This document shows, piece by piece, positions 1-11,600 of a stretch of DNA of 64,000 nt. The stretch lies in contig LSRX01000055.1 of the NCBI GenBank assembly GCA_001939145.1, forward strand, positions 487,986-551,985. Direction: 5' to 3'. A program made the position numbers and the translations under genes. Within the stretch, counting starts at the first letter, position 1. Each line of letters begins with the position of its first letter. The notes under the pieces are model-generated. The model saw only the letters and a list, made by a program, of their open reading frames with translations, was not told the DNA's origin and made no database searches. This DNA is from Symbiodinium microadriaticum (lineage: Eukaryota > Sar > Dinophyceae > Suessiales > Symbiodiniaceae).

Positions 1-2298
1 ATGCTTTAGGGTTGATGAGTGCCCAAATGATCGACCCCTTTAATGGCTCATAGTCGGGACATAAAGACATCATCGCTGGACCCGGGGTCGGGCCTGTGGA
101 AGCGCTCGTGATGTAGGTTCGACGAGAACCGCAGACGGGAAGTTCCTGTCTATCATGGGGTTTAGGGTCTAGGGTTTAGAAGAACCACCCTAACTCTAAA
201 CCCTAAACTCGAGCCTGCTTTTAAACTAGGCAGTGGGCCATCAAGCCGTCAGGGAACCCTTTAGAAGACCCTTTTGTAAAGGAACCCTGCTATACTCATA
301 GAACCCTTCCAACAAAACCTCATAGAAATCACCTTCAGTAGACCCGTGTATAAAGGAACCTGTATGCAAACCGTTCTCAGTAGCTGAATCACAACACCTT
401 AAACTTTTTGGGGTAATATGATCCCTTATAGAACTGAAAGTCTACACTATTTTGTGCTTCTGAACTCAGCAACTAAGAGTTAAAGGAACCGTTAAACAAA
501 AAATAAGAAGCGCCTAAGGGTTCCTTTAGGCCTTCCCCTAAACCTTTAAACCCTAAACCTCCCTTAAGGGCTCCTCTTTCCGGGGCTTCCACTTGGGGGC
601 TCCCCTCAAGGTGCTTCCGCTGCATGCCGATCCAGCCTGCAACTTTGAAGAGGACAAGGCCCTGCTTTGGGGTTTATGTAAGGTTTGGGGTTTTGGGGGT
701 TTTAGGGTTTTGGGTTTGGGGGGTCTAGCGCTTGGGGCTTTTAGGGTTTCGGATACAGGGGTTTGTGGTGGGTTTATATAGGGTTGTAGGTTGCAGTATT
801 TTTGGGGGCTTGTTGGCAGGAGGGTTTTGGGTTTCGGGTTAGGAAGAGGGTCTGGGTTCAGCAAAATCTGGGTGCGACCCAAGATTTATCCCGAAACCTC
901 ACTCACTTTTGAGGCCACCTTGTCCCTAAACCCTAAACCCTTTTAAAGTCTAAACTCGGAGCCGTACACCTCCGCATTGACGTCCTCGCTTCGATGGGGT
1001 TGAGCCGCTGCAGGGGGACCTTCAGGCAGTTAAAAAGCCATAAAAGAAAGGAGCCTCAAACCCCTAACACGGAAGGTTTGAGGTTTAGGGTTTAGGCTTG
1101 CAAACCCTAAAACTTAACCCTAAACCCCAACCCCCGAAATCCTAACCAGGTGCTGGAGCTGAGAAGATGGCTGGGCAATGTGGCCCTGTTCTTCAGCGAT
1201 ACGAGCAACAAGGCACAGCTGTCGGTCTTTAGCATACTGCGCCACCCGCACTTCCCGTGGTGGGTCGTTTTGCAGCCTTAAAGCCTTGACCTACAAAGAG
1301 GGTTTAGGGTTTAGGGTTTAGGGTATATGATGTCAACAGTGGCCGTCAGCATATAAGAGGTTTCAGGCTCTGGGCAGCTCTGGGTCTTGACCCAGGATGC
1401 GCTCAGGCGCTCAGGGTTTGGACGGCATGTTTCATACTGGCTTCGGGGTTACCTAGGGAGGGTGTAGGGTTCCTAAACCCTAAACCTGAACCGTGGTTGC
1501 ATTGTGGATCTTTTGTTCCGGAGTCGTGGCCCGTTGATCGCATGCCCTCACTGAGCAGCTTTGATGCAGACTGATGATACGAATAAGCTCGTAATTGGGC
1601 AGGACCAAACTCAGTAATTCATCCCTAAACCCTAAATCCAACACCCTAAACCGGTTCATGATCTTCGCCGCAGTCTTTTTCTCAAGATATCTCCATAGGA
1701 ATGGAGTTTCCATGTGATCTTTGCCTCATCATCGTAGGACCCGGCGAGGAGGCGGAGGAGCTCTTGATCAGAAGGCGCCTGGCGGCTGGAGGCCGCGTGC
1801 TTCATGTACTGACTCAGGGCATCGGCGCCTTGGCCAGACCCGAGGGCTCCAAGTATACAAATAGTACCTACCTTTGGGGTCTAAAGTCTGTAAAACAGTA
1901 CCAAGTTTGGGCTGTGTGGAGCCCCAGGGAGATTTTGAACGTAGGGTTTAGGGTTCAGGTTTTGGGGGTTAGGAGCTTACGAATACCCCGAGGCTTGAAC
2001 CCAGTCTCCGACGTTTGATTCTTACCGGTGAGTGCGGTATGTAGAAGCCTGAATAATCACCAGCACTATTCCTCAGGATTCCTCCTGTACTTGAAATTAC
2101 ACCAGCGAACCCAAACAGCAATAAACCAATCAAGATGTTGCGTGAATTTCGAACAAGACAGCAAACTCGAAACGACAACACTTTGTACAGGACGGAGACA
2201 ACAGTTTAGGATTTAAGGTTAAGGTTCAGGGTTAGGGTTTAAGGCCTGGAGTCAAGCTTTGGCTTTCAAAGGACGTAGGGTGTGCCAGCAACAGTATA
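1..2298. other. Non-coding DNA with telomere-like words
   Basis: No convincing gene is seen; open frames are short and low in complexity. The stretch is studded on both strands with degenerate heptamers of the TTTAGGG/CCCTAAA type, singly or in runs of two or three (for example near 160-205, 540-570, 910-945, 1080-1130, 1300-1325). Short words such as AAGGAACC and TAGAACCC at 240-370 resemble the interiors of the foldback elements found elsewhere in the window. Confidence 0.6.
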
Positions 2299-3415
2299 AT
2301 ATGAGATTATGAAGGGAAACAAATCCGGCTACCCCCGGCGAGGCGCGTCACAGCATCCGGCTTTCAGACTCAGACAGAGCGGAGACAACAGGTTAAATTG
2401 AGATTATGAGGGAGACAACTCCGGCTAGTCCCCGGCGAGGCGTGTCACAGCATCCGGATCCCAGACTCAGACAGAGCAGAGACAACAGTTTAAATTGAGA
2501 TTATGAAGGGAAACAAATCCGGCTACCCCCGGCGAGGCATCACAGCGTCCGGCTCCCAGACTCAGACAGAGCGGAGACAACATCGGAGACAACAGTTTAC
2601 ATTGAGTTTATGAAGGGAGACAAATCCGGCTAGTCCCCGGCGAGGCGCGTCACAGCATCCGGCTCCCAGACTCAGACAGAGCGGAGACAACAGCGGAGAC
2701 AACAGTTTAAATTGAGATTATGAAGGGAGACAAATCCGGCTAGTCCCCGGCGAGGCGTGTCACAGCATCCGGCTCCCAGACTCAGACAGAGCGGAGACAA
2801 CAGCGGAGACAACAGTTTAAATTGAGATTATGAAGGGAGACAAATCCGGCTAGTCCCCGGCGAGGCGTGTCACAGCATCCGGCTCCCAGACTCAGACAGA
2901 GCGGAGACAACAGCGGAGACAACAGTTTAAATTGAGATTATGAAGGGAGACAAATCCGGCTAGTCCCCGGCGAGGCGTGTCACAGCATCCGGCTCCCAGA
3001 CTCAGACAGAGCGGAGACAACAGCGGAGACAACAGTTTAAATTGAGATTATGAAGGGAGACAAATCCGGCTAGTCCCCGGCGAGGCGTGTCACAGCATCC
3101 GGCTCCCAGACTCAGACAGAGCGGAGACAACAGCGGAGACAACAGTTTAAATTGAGATTATGAAGGGAGACAAATCCGGCTAGTCCCCGGCGAGGCGTGT
3201 CACAGCATCCGGCTCCCAGACTCAGACAGAGCGGAGACAACAGCGGAGACAACAGTTTAAATTGAGATTATGAAGGGAGACAAATCCGGCTAGTCCCCGG
3301 CGAGGCGTGTCACAGCATCCGGCTCCCAGACTCAGACAGAGCAGAGACAAAAGGTTAAATTGAGATTATGAAGGGAGACAAATCCGGCTAGCCCCCGGTG
3401 AGGCACGTCACGCTA
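2299..3415. repeat. Tandem array, mainly 110-bp units
   Basis: About eleven head-to-tail units begin with GAGATTATG at 2303, 2400, 2497, 2604 (variant), 2714, 2824, 2934, 3044, 3154, 3264 and 3362. Steps are 97, 97, 107, then six of 110, then 98 bp. The longer units carry a doubled CGGAGACAACAG word. The central 110-bp copies look identical, while the edge copies differ (AAACAAATCC for AGACAAATCC, GCAGAGAC for GCGGAGAC). This pattern fits homogenisation of the centre by unequal exchange. No coding potential or function is visible. Confidence 0.95.
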
Positions 3416-3719
3416 TCCCTGTCTTTGCACAAATTGAGAACCCCAATACTTCGCTGTTTGGGGAAACCTCAAAAGCCCTCTTTGAACTAGGAAGGCCCCT
3501 ATATCATAGCACCCTTAGTGAACCTTTCAAAAAAAGCCTTAACGTAACCTTTTCTAATTCAATATTTCTTTAGGCCCAACCCTAAACGCTAAACCACCAA
3601 ACCCTAAACCTGCAACCCTCAATCATCCTAAGCCCTAGAAGTTCTCATGCAGCACGTCCTTTTGGTCCTGTCGTTTGAGAGCCTTCAGGGGTGGTGTAGG
3701 TTATGATAGCATATTGCAT

Positions 3720-4140
3720 TACATATTAGTCATAGTGATGTTGATTTATATCAGATCGTAAAAGATGTTCAGTAACATAATTATTGTTGCAATTATTCTT
3801 ATTCTGGTTGTCTCCGTTTTCTTATTATCATTCCAATTTTTCTTTTCCTGATTAGTCTAATTCTTATGCTGCTGATTGTATTACTGTTATTGTTATTGTT
3901 GTTGTCATTATTATTATTGTTATTGTTATTATATTGTATTATATTATAACATATCATATTATATTATGGTATAGTATATTATATTGTATTGCATTATATG
4001 TTATTGTAGTATATTATATTACTACTATTATTATTACGATTGTTATATTGATAGTAGTAATTACTTATTATTCTTATTAATTAATATGAACATTGTAGTA
4101 TTATTATTATTACTACTACTACTACTACTTTTACTGTAAC
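3720..4140. repeat. AT-rich ATT/TTA/ACT low-complexity tract
   Basis: Irregular runs of ATT, TTG, TAT and finally TTATTATTATTACTACTACT make this an ordinary messy microsatellite. It lies directly upstream of the phased (TTA)7 grid but is not itself on the 59-bp register. It could be the sequence source of the grid tracts; that is inference. The 3416-3719 stretch before it holds only telomere-like words. Confidence 0.8.
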
Positions 4141-4175
4141 TACTACGACAATTACGCCTTGCTTATAGGGGTCAT

Positions 4176-6140
4176 TTGGTCTTCAAGGAACTTGGCGGTT
4201 GTTGTTATTATTATTATTATTATTATCATTATTACTATTTTGCTGATGTTATCTTATACCGTTTTATTATTATTATTATTATTATTATCCGAGGTGACAA
4301 GCGTGTGTCGGTGGTAGCGTTTTTATTATTATTATTATTATTATTGTTCTGGCGCACTCCGGCCGCTTGTGTCCAAGTTTCTTATTATTATTATTATTAT
4401 TATGCACGACCCAGCCACTATTGGAGCAGCACCGGACCAATTATTATTATTATTATTATTATGGATCGGCTTGAAATTTGTTCTGAGACAGGTGATCTGA
4501 GGCACGTTCGCATTTTGGACAAGGACGGTCTTGCCTACGTTGAGATGTCGGGGTCGGTTTATTATTATTATTATTATTATAAGGCTCAAAATCACTGCGT
4601 TGATGTCAAAGACGAGCTTATTATTATTATTATTATTATCTCAGCCAGGTACCTCATCCTAGGTAGTTGCTTGCAATTATTATTATTATTATTATTATTG
4701 CTTTGGTCTATCCACGTGGAGACAAGCAAGTCCTCTTATTATTATTATTATTATTATATCTCGTGTATCTATTCTTGCATCTGTTGTCAGCAGCTTATTA
4801 TTATTATTATTATTATTGCATTTGCAGGTGAAAGGACCGGCTTGTTTATACAGTTATTATTATTATTATTATTATTAGCGACTACGACACCGCTGTTGCT
4901 CTTGGGCACATCTTATTATTATTATTATTATTATGCTGCTTGCTCAATTCTTGTCGTGCCAACTCTGGTTCATTATTACAGGACCAAGCCTTCTGGACTT
5001 AGCGCCCGGGACATCAGAATGACCTCCCTGTTATTATTATTATTATTATTATGCACGTTCGGCAACGTTGGCCTCTCCTTGATCATTGGTTATTATTATT
5101 ATTATTATTATTCTGGAGCCAACATTGTTGGAGCGACCATCTTCCTTCCGATGGCCACAGCGATCTGCGAGCTTCTATTTGTCGCAATCTCACGCGAGGC
5201 TTATTGCTTATTATTATTATTATTATTATGCGGAGGGACGGGCAAGATACCTGGAGATCAGCTATATTATTATTATTATTATTATTATGCCTGCAACCAT
5301 GCCGTCTCGGAGTGCATGCGCTTGGTTATTATTATTATTATTATTATAAAGGACGGCACCTTCGTCTGGGTGGGGGTCGCCATGTCTACGTTGCTGACCA
5401 ACATACTACTGCGCTTGAGTTGGTTTCGGTTCTTTCTCTTCCATTATTATTATTATTATTATTATACCTCTCTTGCAAGAGGACTCTTCGGTCCGAGCAC
5501 CTTTATTATTATTATTATTATTATGAAAGTTTTTGTAGGCTATTTCCGGTTCGTTCCAGTCTTATTATTATTATTATTATTATCAGTCATGTATGGAATG
5601 AAGCCCTTCCATGATCCCCATTATTATTATTATTATTATTATACCGGCTGTGCTATTCTCGGGTTTCTTTGCACCGAAGTTATTATTATTATTATTATTA
5701 TGAATGAGCTGCTGCCGGAAGCCCCGGTTTTGCCGGAGTTATTATTATTATTATTATTATAGATGCATCCCAGAGCCTTGCAAGCAGCAGAACGGAGTTA
5801 TTATTATTATTATTATTATTTCATGTCGGTAGTCTGCGACACGGAGAAGCAGGTCTTTATTATTATTATTATTATTATCAGGGACGACACGACATGGGGA
5901 CGGCTTCGAAGAAAATTATTATTATTATTATTATTATTGCCTGCTCCGGTGCTCTACGGCTTGCGAGAGTGGCCTTATTATTATTATTATTATTATATCG
6001 GCATCTTTTGTAATCTTATGTTGGGCATGATGAGTGCGTTTTTGGGGTCTGGTTATTTGAGAGGCTTGCACGCGACGCCGTGTCCTCCTGCATTATTATT
6101 ATTATTATTATTATTTGAGTCAGTGCCTTTAGCATGCTAG
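4176..6140 (+). pseudogene. Open frame overprinted by the TTA grid; possible membrane protein
   Basis: One frame stays open for about 655 codons except for a single TAG at 5760-5762. The grid adds runs of seven Tyr, Ile or Leu in rotation, because 59 is 2 modulo 3. The intervening pieces look protein-like. Hydrophobic stretches such as AACSILVVPTLVHYY (about 4935-4980), FGNVGLSLIIG and GATIFLPMATAICELLFVA (about 5055-5190), and FVWVGVAMSTLLTNILL (about 5360-5415) suggest a multi-pass membrane protein. No start ATG is evident; the first codon of the listed span is TTG. The TAG consists of the last T of a grid tract plus AG from the next spacer, so the tract itself makes the stop. I do not recognise the family. 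TTA tracts cannot contain stops in this orientation, which inflates openness, so the coding call is moderate. Confidence 0.45.
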
Positions 6141-6349
6141 TGACTGCTAGTTTATTATTATTATTATTATTATTTAGCCTCGGAGTCCTCCAAAGGGAGA
6201 ACGTCCGACCTTATTATTATTATTATTATTATAGTTTCGGTGTTTAAAGGTTGTAATGCCTGGATCGTCCTTGACATGTTCGACGCTTTGATCGTTGTTG
6301 TAAGGGAGCTACCCATCGCCAACGCTAATTATTATTATTATTATTATTA

Positions 6350-6556
6350 TTGTTGCAGGAGTACCAGTCTTGGTTATTGGTTGTGAGTTATTATTATTAT
6401 TATTATTATCCCGCATTGAATCAACTCTTCCTCCGTTCGGACGGAGAAAATGGCGGGGGGTTCGTCAGAGTGCAAGGCTTGCCTAGCTCTTTGCTTCCGG
6501 GGGGCTTATTATTATTATTATTATTATACAACCTGGTAGCCTCAAGCTCTGCATAA
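6350..6556 (+). pseudogene. Short open frame within the TTA grid
   Basis: This 68-residue frame contains two grid tracts (poly-Tyr, poly-Leu) and gene-like pieces such as LNQLFLRSDGENGGGFVRV. It may be a continuation of the interrupted gene upstream in another frame. No family is recognised. Beyond it the spacers turn into telomere-like and foldback-like non-coding DNA. Confidence 0.2.
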
Positions 6557-7005
6557 TCCCGAAGTTATTATTATTATTATTATTATCCTCAGCCATAAAC
6601 CCCTAAATCCTAAACCCTAAACCTTATTATTATTATTATTATTATAGTGGTGCTGAGTTTTACCAAGAGACTCTTAAGGCCATTATTATTATTATTATTA
6701 TTATCCATGGGGATCTAAAGAGGGTTCTTTTTGGGGGGTTCTTATTATTATTATTATTATTATGTTCTATAGGGGGTTCCTTTAAAGGGATCTATAAGGG
6801 TTATTATTATTATTATTATTATGGGATCTAGAAGGATTCCACAAGGGAACTTGGAGTCCTTATTATTATTATTATTATTATGATTTGGGGGCTCGGGTAC
6901 TGCATGAAGTGTTTGTGGTTATTATTATTATTATTATTATAATAAGACCTTTAAGCCTTAAACCCCAAACCCCCTAATTATTATTATTATTATTATTATC
7001 CCCCT

Positions 7006-7023
7006 AAAGCGCTTAAAGCGCTT
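7006..7023 (+). repeat. 9-bp tandem duplication in a grid spacer
   Basis: AAAGCGCTT occurs twice in direct tandem between the grid tracts starting at 6978 and 7105. That interval is 127 bp, which is two 59-bp slots plus exactly 9 bp. The duplication accounts for the only phase shift of the whole grid. Confidence 0.9.
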
Positions 7024-8629
7024 AACCCTAACCCTTAAACCCTAAACCCTAAAACCCTAAACCGTTAACCGAAGAGACTGAAGTCAGTCAGCCAGGACCC
7101 CTCGTTATTATTATTATTATTATTATGCTGCGAGCGAGGACGGCCTTTCAAGCTTTGCAGAAGTTATTATTATTATTATTATTATGTTTATAGGCGTTTA
7201 AGGTTTTAGGGCTTATAGGGTGTTATTATTATTATTATTATTATGCGTTTAAGGGTTTAGGGTTTATAGGGTTCATAGGGGTTATTATTATTATTATTAT
7301 TATGGGTGAATTTGGGCTCAGGATTCGGGATGTAGAGTTGTTATTATTATTATTATTATTATTCGAGGGCCTCTGCATGGCTTGAGAAAAAAAAGATTTT
7401 TATTATTATTATTATTATTATTTTAGGGTTTAGGGTTAGCTTGTTTCGAGCTGTGGTATTATTATTATTATTATTATTATGTGCGGATTTGGGGAAGACC
7501 GCTTGAGTAATGTGGTATTATTATTATTATTATTATTATCCAGAGCATCCTGCCACCAGGGCCTCCACCCCTCACGTTATTATTATTATTATTATTATGG
7601 GAGACTCTGAATGCAGCTTCATGGCAATGCAGCCATCCCCGTTGCTATCTCGCTTGGTCGCGGCTGAGTAAGACCTGGAACGGTGCAGGCAAGATTATTA
7701 TTATTATTATTATTATCGAAGCCGTGATGTTACCGAAGGACACAGGCACGCAATTATTATTATTATTATTATTATGAAACAGCCAAAGCTGTTCATACTC
7801 CAAGCAAGGCAATTATTATTATTATTATTATTATACCTGAGCCGCTAAACACACGAATCTGAAACTCTGCATTATTATTATTATTATTATTATCTGCGCT
7901 TGCTTGAGAGTCCTTAGGGCTTAGGGTTTATTATTATTATTATTATTATTATTAGACTGAAACTACTCAAAGACGACACCCTCAACCTTTTATTATTATT
8001 ATTATTATTATCTGCCCCCCAAATCCCCCGAACACAGAAACCGCTAAAGTCCGATAAAATACCAGCTTTTTCAGGCTGGGCTCCTGAGTGAGCGCTTTTC
8101 TGCCTCATTATTATTATTATTATTATTATAGGGTTTAGGGTTAGGTTTAGGCTTACTATTCTAGAGTTATTATTATTATTATTATTATTTTAGGATTTAG
8201 GGTTCAGGATTTAGGTTTTTGGGTCTTATTATTATTATTATTATTATCAAGTTTCCATGGGGTTGAGGGCTCGCAGTAAGCATTTTATTATTATTATTAT
8301 TATTATCTTTTTGGGTCTAGCGTGAGGTCATGTGGTCAGGGGCGGCGGCACAGGTGGACCTAAGCGTAGTCGCCCACGCAGTTTGGAGGCCAGCCGCCGA
8401 AGTTATTATTATTATTATTATTATTCGGCAGATAAGGTTCGGACGAATTCGCAATGCAAGGTTATTATTATTATTATTATTATTAGAAGTGCTAAGCGAC
8501 CAACTCTAGCTTGAGAGAAATTATTATTATTATTATTATTATTCCTAGTCAAAGAGATATATCATACAGACTCATTGTATTATTATTATTATTATTATTA
8601 TGTCACTCGGGCAAGTGAATAAGATGACG

Positions 8630-11600
8630 ACGACAAATAATTCTTCATTAATTTCTAGTTAATCTAATACTTTTTCAAATATATAATATTCAATTCATTA
8701 TTATTATTATTATTATTATTGATATTGAATTTTAAAATTTATAATAATATACACTGTTATTATTATTATTATTATTATAAAAAGTATGTAATTTATTATG
8801 CTTCTAATTTGTAAATTATTATTATTATTATTATTATAAGATATATAAATTAATGATATTATGATTAGGCTTTTTTATTATTATTATTATTATTATATTA
8901 AATCGAAATTTGGAAAATAATTCTTTTATTCTATTATTATTATTATTATTATTATTATTTAAGAATTTTGATAGAATTTTCGTTTATTAAAATTATTATT
9001 ATTATTATTATTATGTTAATATTTCTATAATTATAATTACGAGTAGATTGATTATCTTCTTAATTTTTTTAGAAATCGATACGATTATGCAAGGCTAATT
9101 TATGATGATATTATTATTATTATTATTATTATAAGGTTATCTATTTCGATATATATGATTTAATTTTCGTTATTATTATTATTATTATTATTTATATTTA
9201 TTGGTTTATTTTATGATCCGATTAAAAATTATTATTATTATTATTATTATGATAATTTAGGGGGATAAAAAGGTATTGCATAATAAAGAAAAATAAAAGC
9301 CATTAGGCAAAAAAAGATAGATTAAAGCTTATGAGATGAAATCTTATTATTATTATTATTATTATTATTGGAAGCAGAGGCCCGGCTCGCCCTTACACTT
9401 CCCACTTATTATTATTATTATTATTATCGCAGCTACGCACGTGAAGCCCTTTACTATTTTTTTTTTATTATTATTATTATTATTATATTCAATAAGTTCG
9501 GAAATCTTAAAATAAGAATTTGATTATTATTATTATTATTATTATTCTTTAAATCTTGTTTAATAAGATGAGATAAGATTAGTATCTTGAATATTTTTCT
9601 TTTTGAATTTTAAATCTGGAATACGAAATTTATTCTCGTAATTTTGGTTTTTTTTGAATGAAAAGACAAAAAAAGAATAAAATAAAAAATTGATATATCG
9701 AGAATTAGATATTTTGATTTTCATATTTTCAATATACTTTTTCATATTAATATATATATTCAATATATTTCATGCTCATCTGAAGAGATTAATTCAATTA
9801 AATGGAATTTATCAAATAATATTATTATAGAAGAATTCTATCGAGAATTAATCCTAGAATATAAATATTTTTCTGAAATATATGATTTATATAATTCTTC
9901 TATATTTTTGATAGATTTATTTAGATTTTAATCATTCAATATAATGAATAAATATTATATATAATGAATAAATTCGAATATTTTCCGAATCTAATTATTG
10001 ATATTTTAGATATATTTATCTATCATATGAAATGAAGAATAATATAAATTGAATAAATCTAATCATATATGAATCATTTCAGAAATATATATATATATAC
10101 ATATTTGACGATTTGAATCACGATTAAATCTAAATATTTATAATACAATTGATTTCTCACGATATTCTTATTAAAATATCAGAATATGGATATATGGATA
10201 TTTAATATGGAAATATATAATATGATAAATGAATTTCGGCTATTAAAAAAGAAATCTATATAATTGAATTATTATTGAAAAAATTAAATTATTCGTTGGA
10301 AAAATCATATATCAAAATTATATTTGTTCTTGAAATAAAAAATATTCGAATGAATTCAAAATATTTTTAAATTTATAGTATGAAAGATTTATTAATGATT
10401 TATTATTTCATATTTGAAAATTTACTTCTATATTAAGATATAGAATCATGAATAGTTTTTCTTGAAAATAGAAATTGTATATATATATTCATGAAATATA
10501 TAAAGTTTTCTCATTTTCATATATTTTCTCTAAATATGAATTCTTTTATCGATTAGTATTTCATGATTTTATAAATATAGATCTTAATAATAAATAGATT
10601 TTCTATAAATAATGATCGATTTCTATATATCATAACAAGATTCAATATAAATATAAACCCTAAATCCCTAAACCCCTAAGCCCCTAAATTCCTAAACCCC
10701 TAAATAACTAAACCCCTAAATTCTAAACCCTAAATCCCAAACCTCAAACCCTAAACCCTAAACCCTTATTTAATATTCAAAATATTGACAAAAATTACAA
10801 ATAGATTTTTATCTAATGAATTTCGAAAAATTATAAATAAAAATATATATATATATATAATAGAATCTCACCATAATATTTCATCGAAAAATTATATTGA
10901 GAAAAATCAGAATATTCATCATATCGATTAATTGTTAACACTAATGACAAAGAAATCCGAATAAATAAATAAGCGATATAGATATATTTCTCATAGAAGA
11001 TATAATTTATATATAGAAGAAGATAAGAAAAAATATTAAGATTAGATATATTAAAAAATCATTCTCTATTCTGGCAAGAAGGCGGGGAAGAATTTGAGAG
11101 AAAAGATAAGAATGCTTTTCAATTACTTAATATAGAAGATCAATATTAGAAAATAAATCATAAGAAAAATATATGAATTCACAGATATGAAAAAATCAAA
11201 TAATTAAAAATAATAGTTGGATATATTACAGACGATATAAATTCAGATCTGGATATTAGACGAATAAGTATGATTTTTTTTCAGGATGGATCCATGCATA
11301 ATAAATTGTCGTCAAGAAATTGAAATTTATTTATTAAAATAACCATCTTTAGGATTCTTATAAATATAGATTAGGACGTCCTAAGAAATCTAAAATAATT
11401 AATTCGGATAAAAAATAGAGAATCAGGTCATACGACTCTATTTTTCAATTGCGAGGGCGATATCGGGCAGATTCGCAAGGATATAAGAAAATAGAATAAT
11501 TTCAATATTGAAACAAGAATATATATCTCTATCTAAAATATTCGTTATTTTTCATCAGTCAAATAAAATATTTTCAGAGATTCTCGTTTTTATTATATCA

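Larger units (their letters stand above)
4205..9546 (+). repeat. Phased 59-bp grid of (TTA)7T tracts with unique spacers
   Basis: Tracts start at 4205 and then every 59 bp (4264, 4323, 4382, 4441 and so on to 6978), and again from 7105 every 59 bp to 9524. The canonical tract is (TTA)7 plus T, 22 nt, leaving 37 nt of unique sequence per slot; a few tracts have eight units. Of 91 slots, 77 are filled. The empty ones begin at 4500, 4972, 5149, 5385, 6034, 6270, 6447, 7037, 7636, 8049, 8344, 8639, 9052 and 9288, and each is still 59 bp long. Spacers are not repeats of one another and follow local base composition (gene-like, then telomere-like, then AT-rich). The geometry recalls a CRISPR array, but the repeat is a microsatellite and there are no cas genes. 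Origin and function are unknown; a laboratory or data-processing artefact must be tested first. Confidence 0.95.

Noticed and set aside
4341-4595. Minus-strand frame with poly-Asn and poly-Ile
   Set aside because: Produced by the TTA tracts read in reverse; no independent coding signal.
4550-4860. Intron with GT...AG borders (GTAAGG near 4557 and TTGCAGGTG near 4826) once tracts are removed
   Set aside because: It requires tracts to be pure insertions, which the 59-bp empty slots contradict, and the frame is open through the supposed intron.
4205-9546. True CRISPR array
   Set aside because: Spacing is CRISPR-like, but the repeat is a trinucleotide microsatellite, there is no leader or cas gene, the spacers follow local composition, and the surrounding DNA is eukaryotic.
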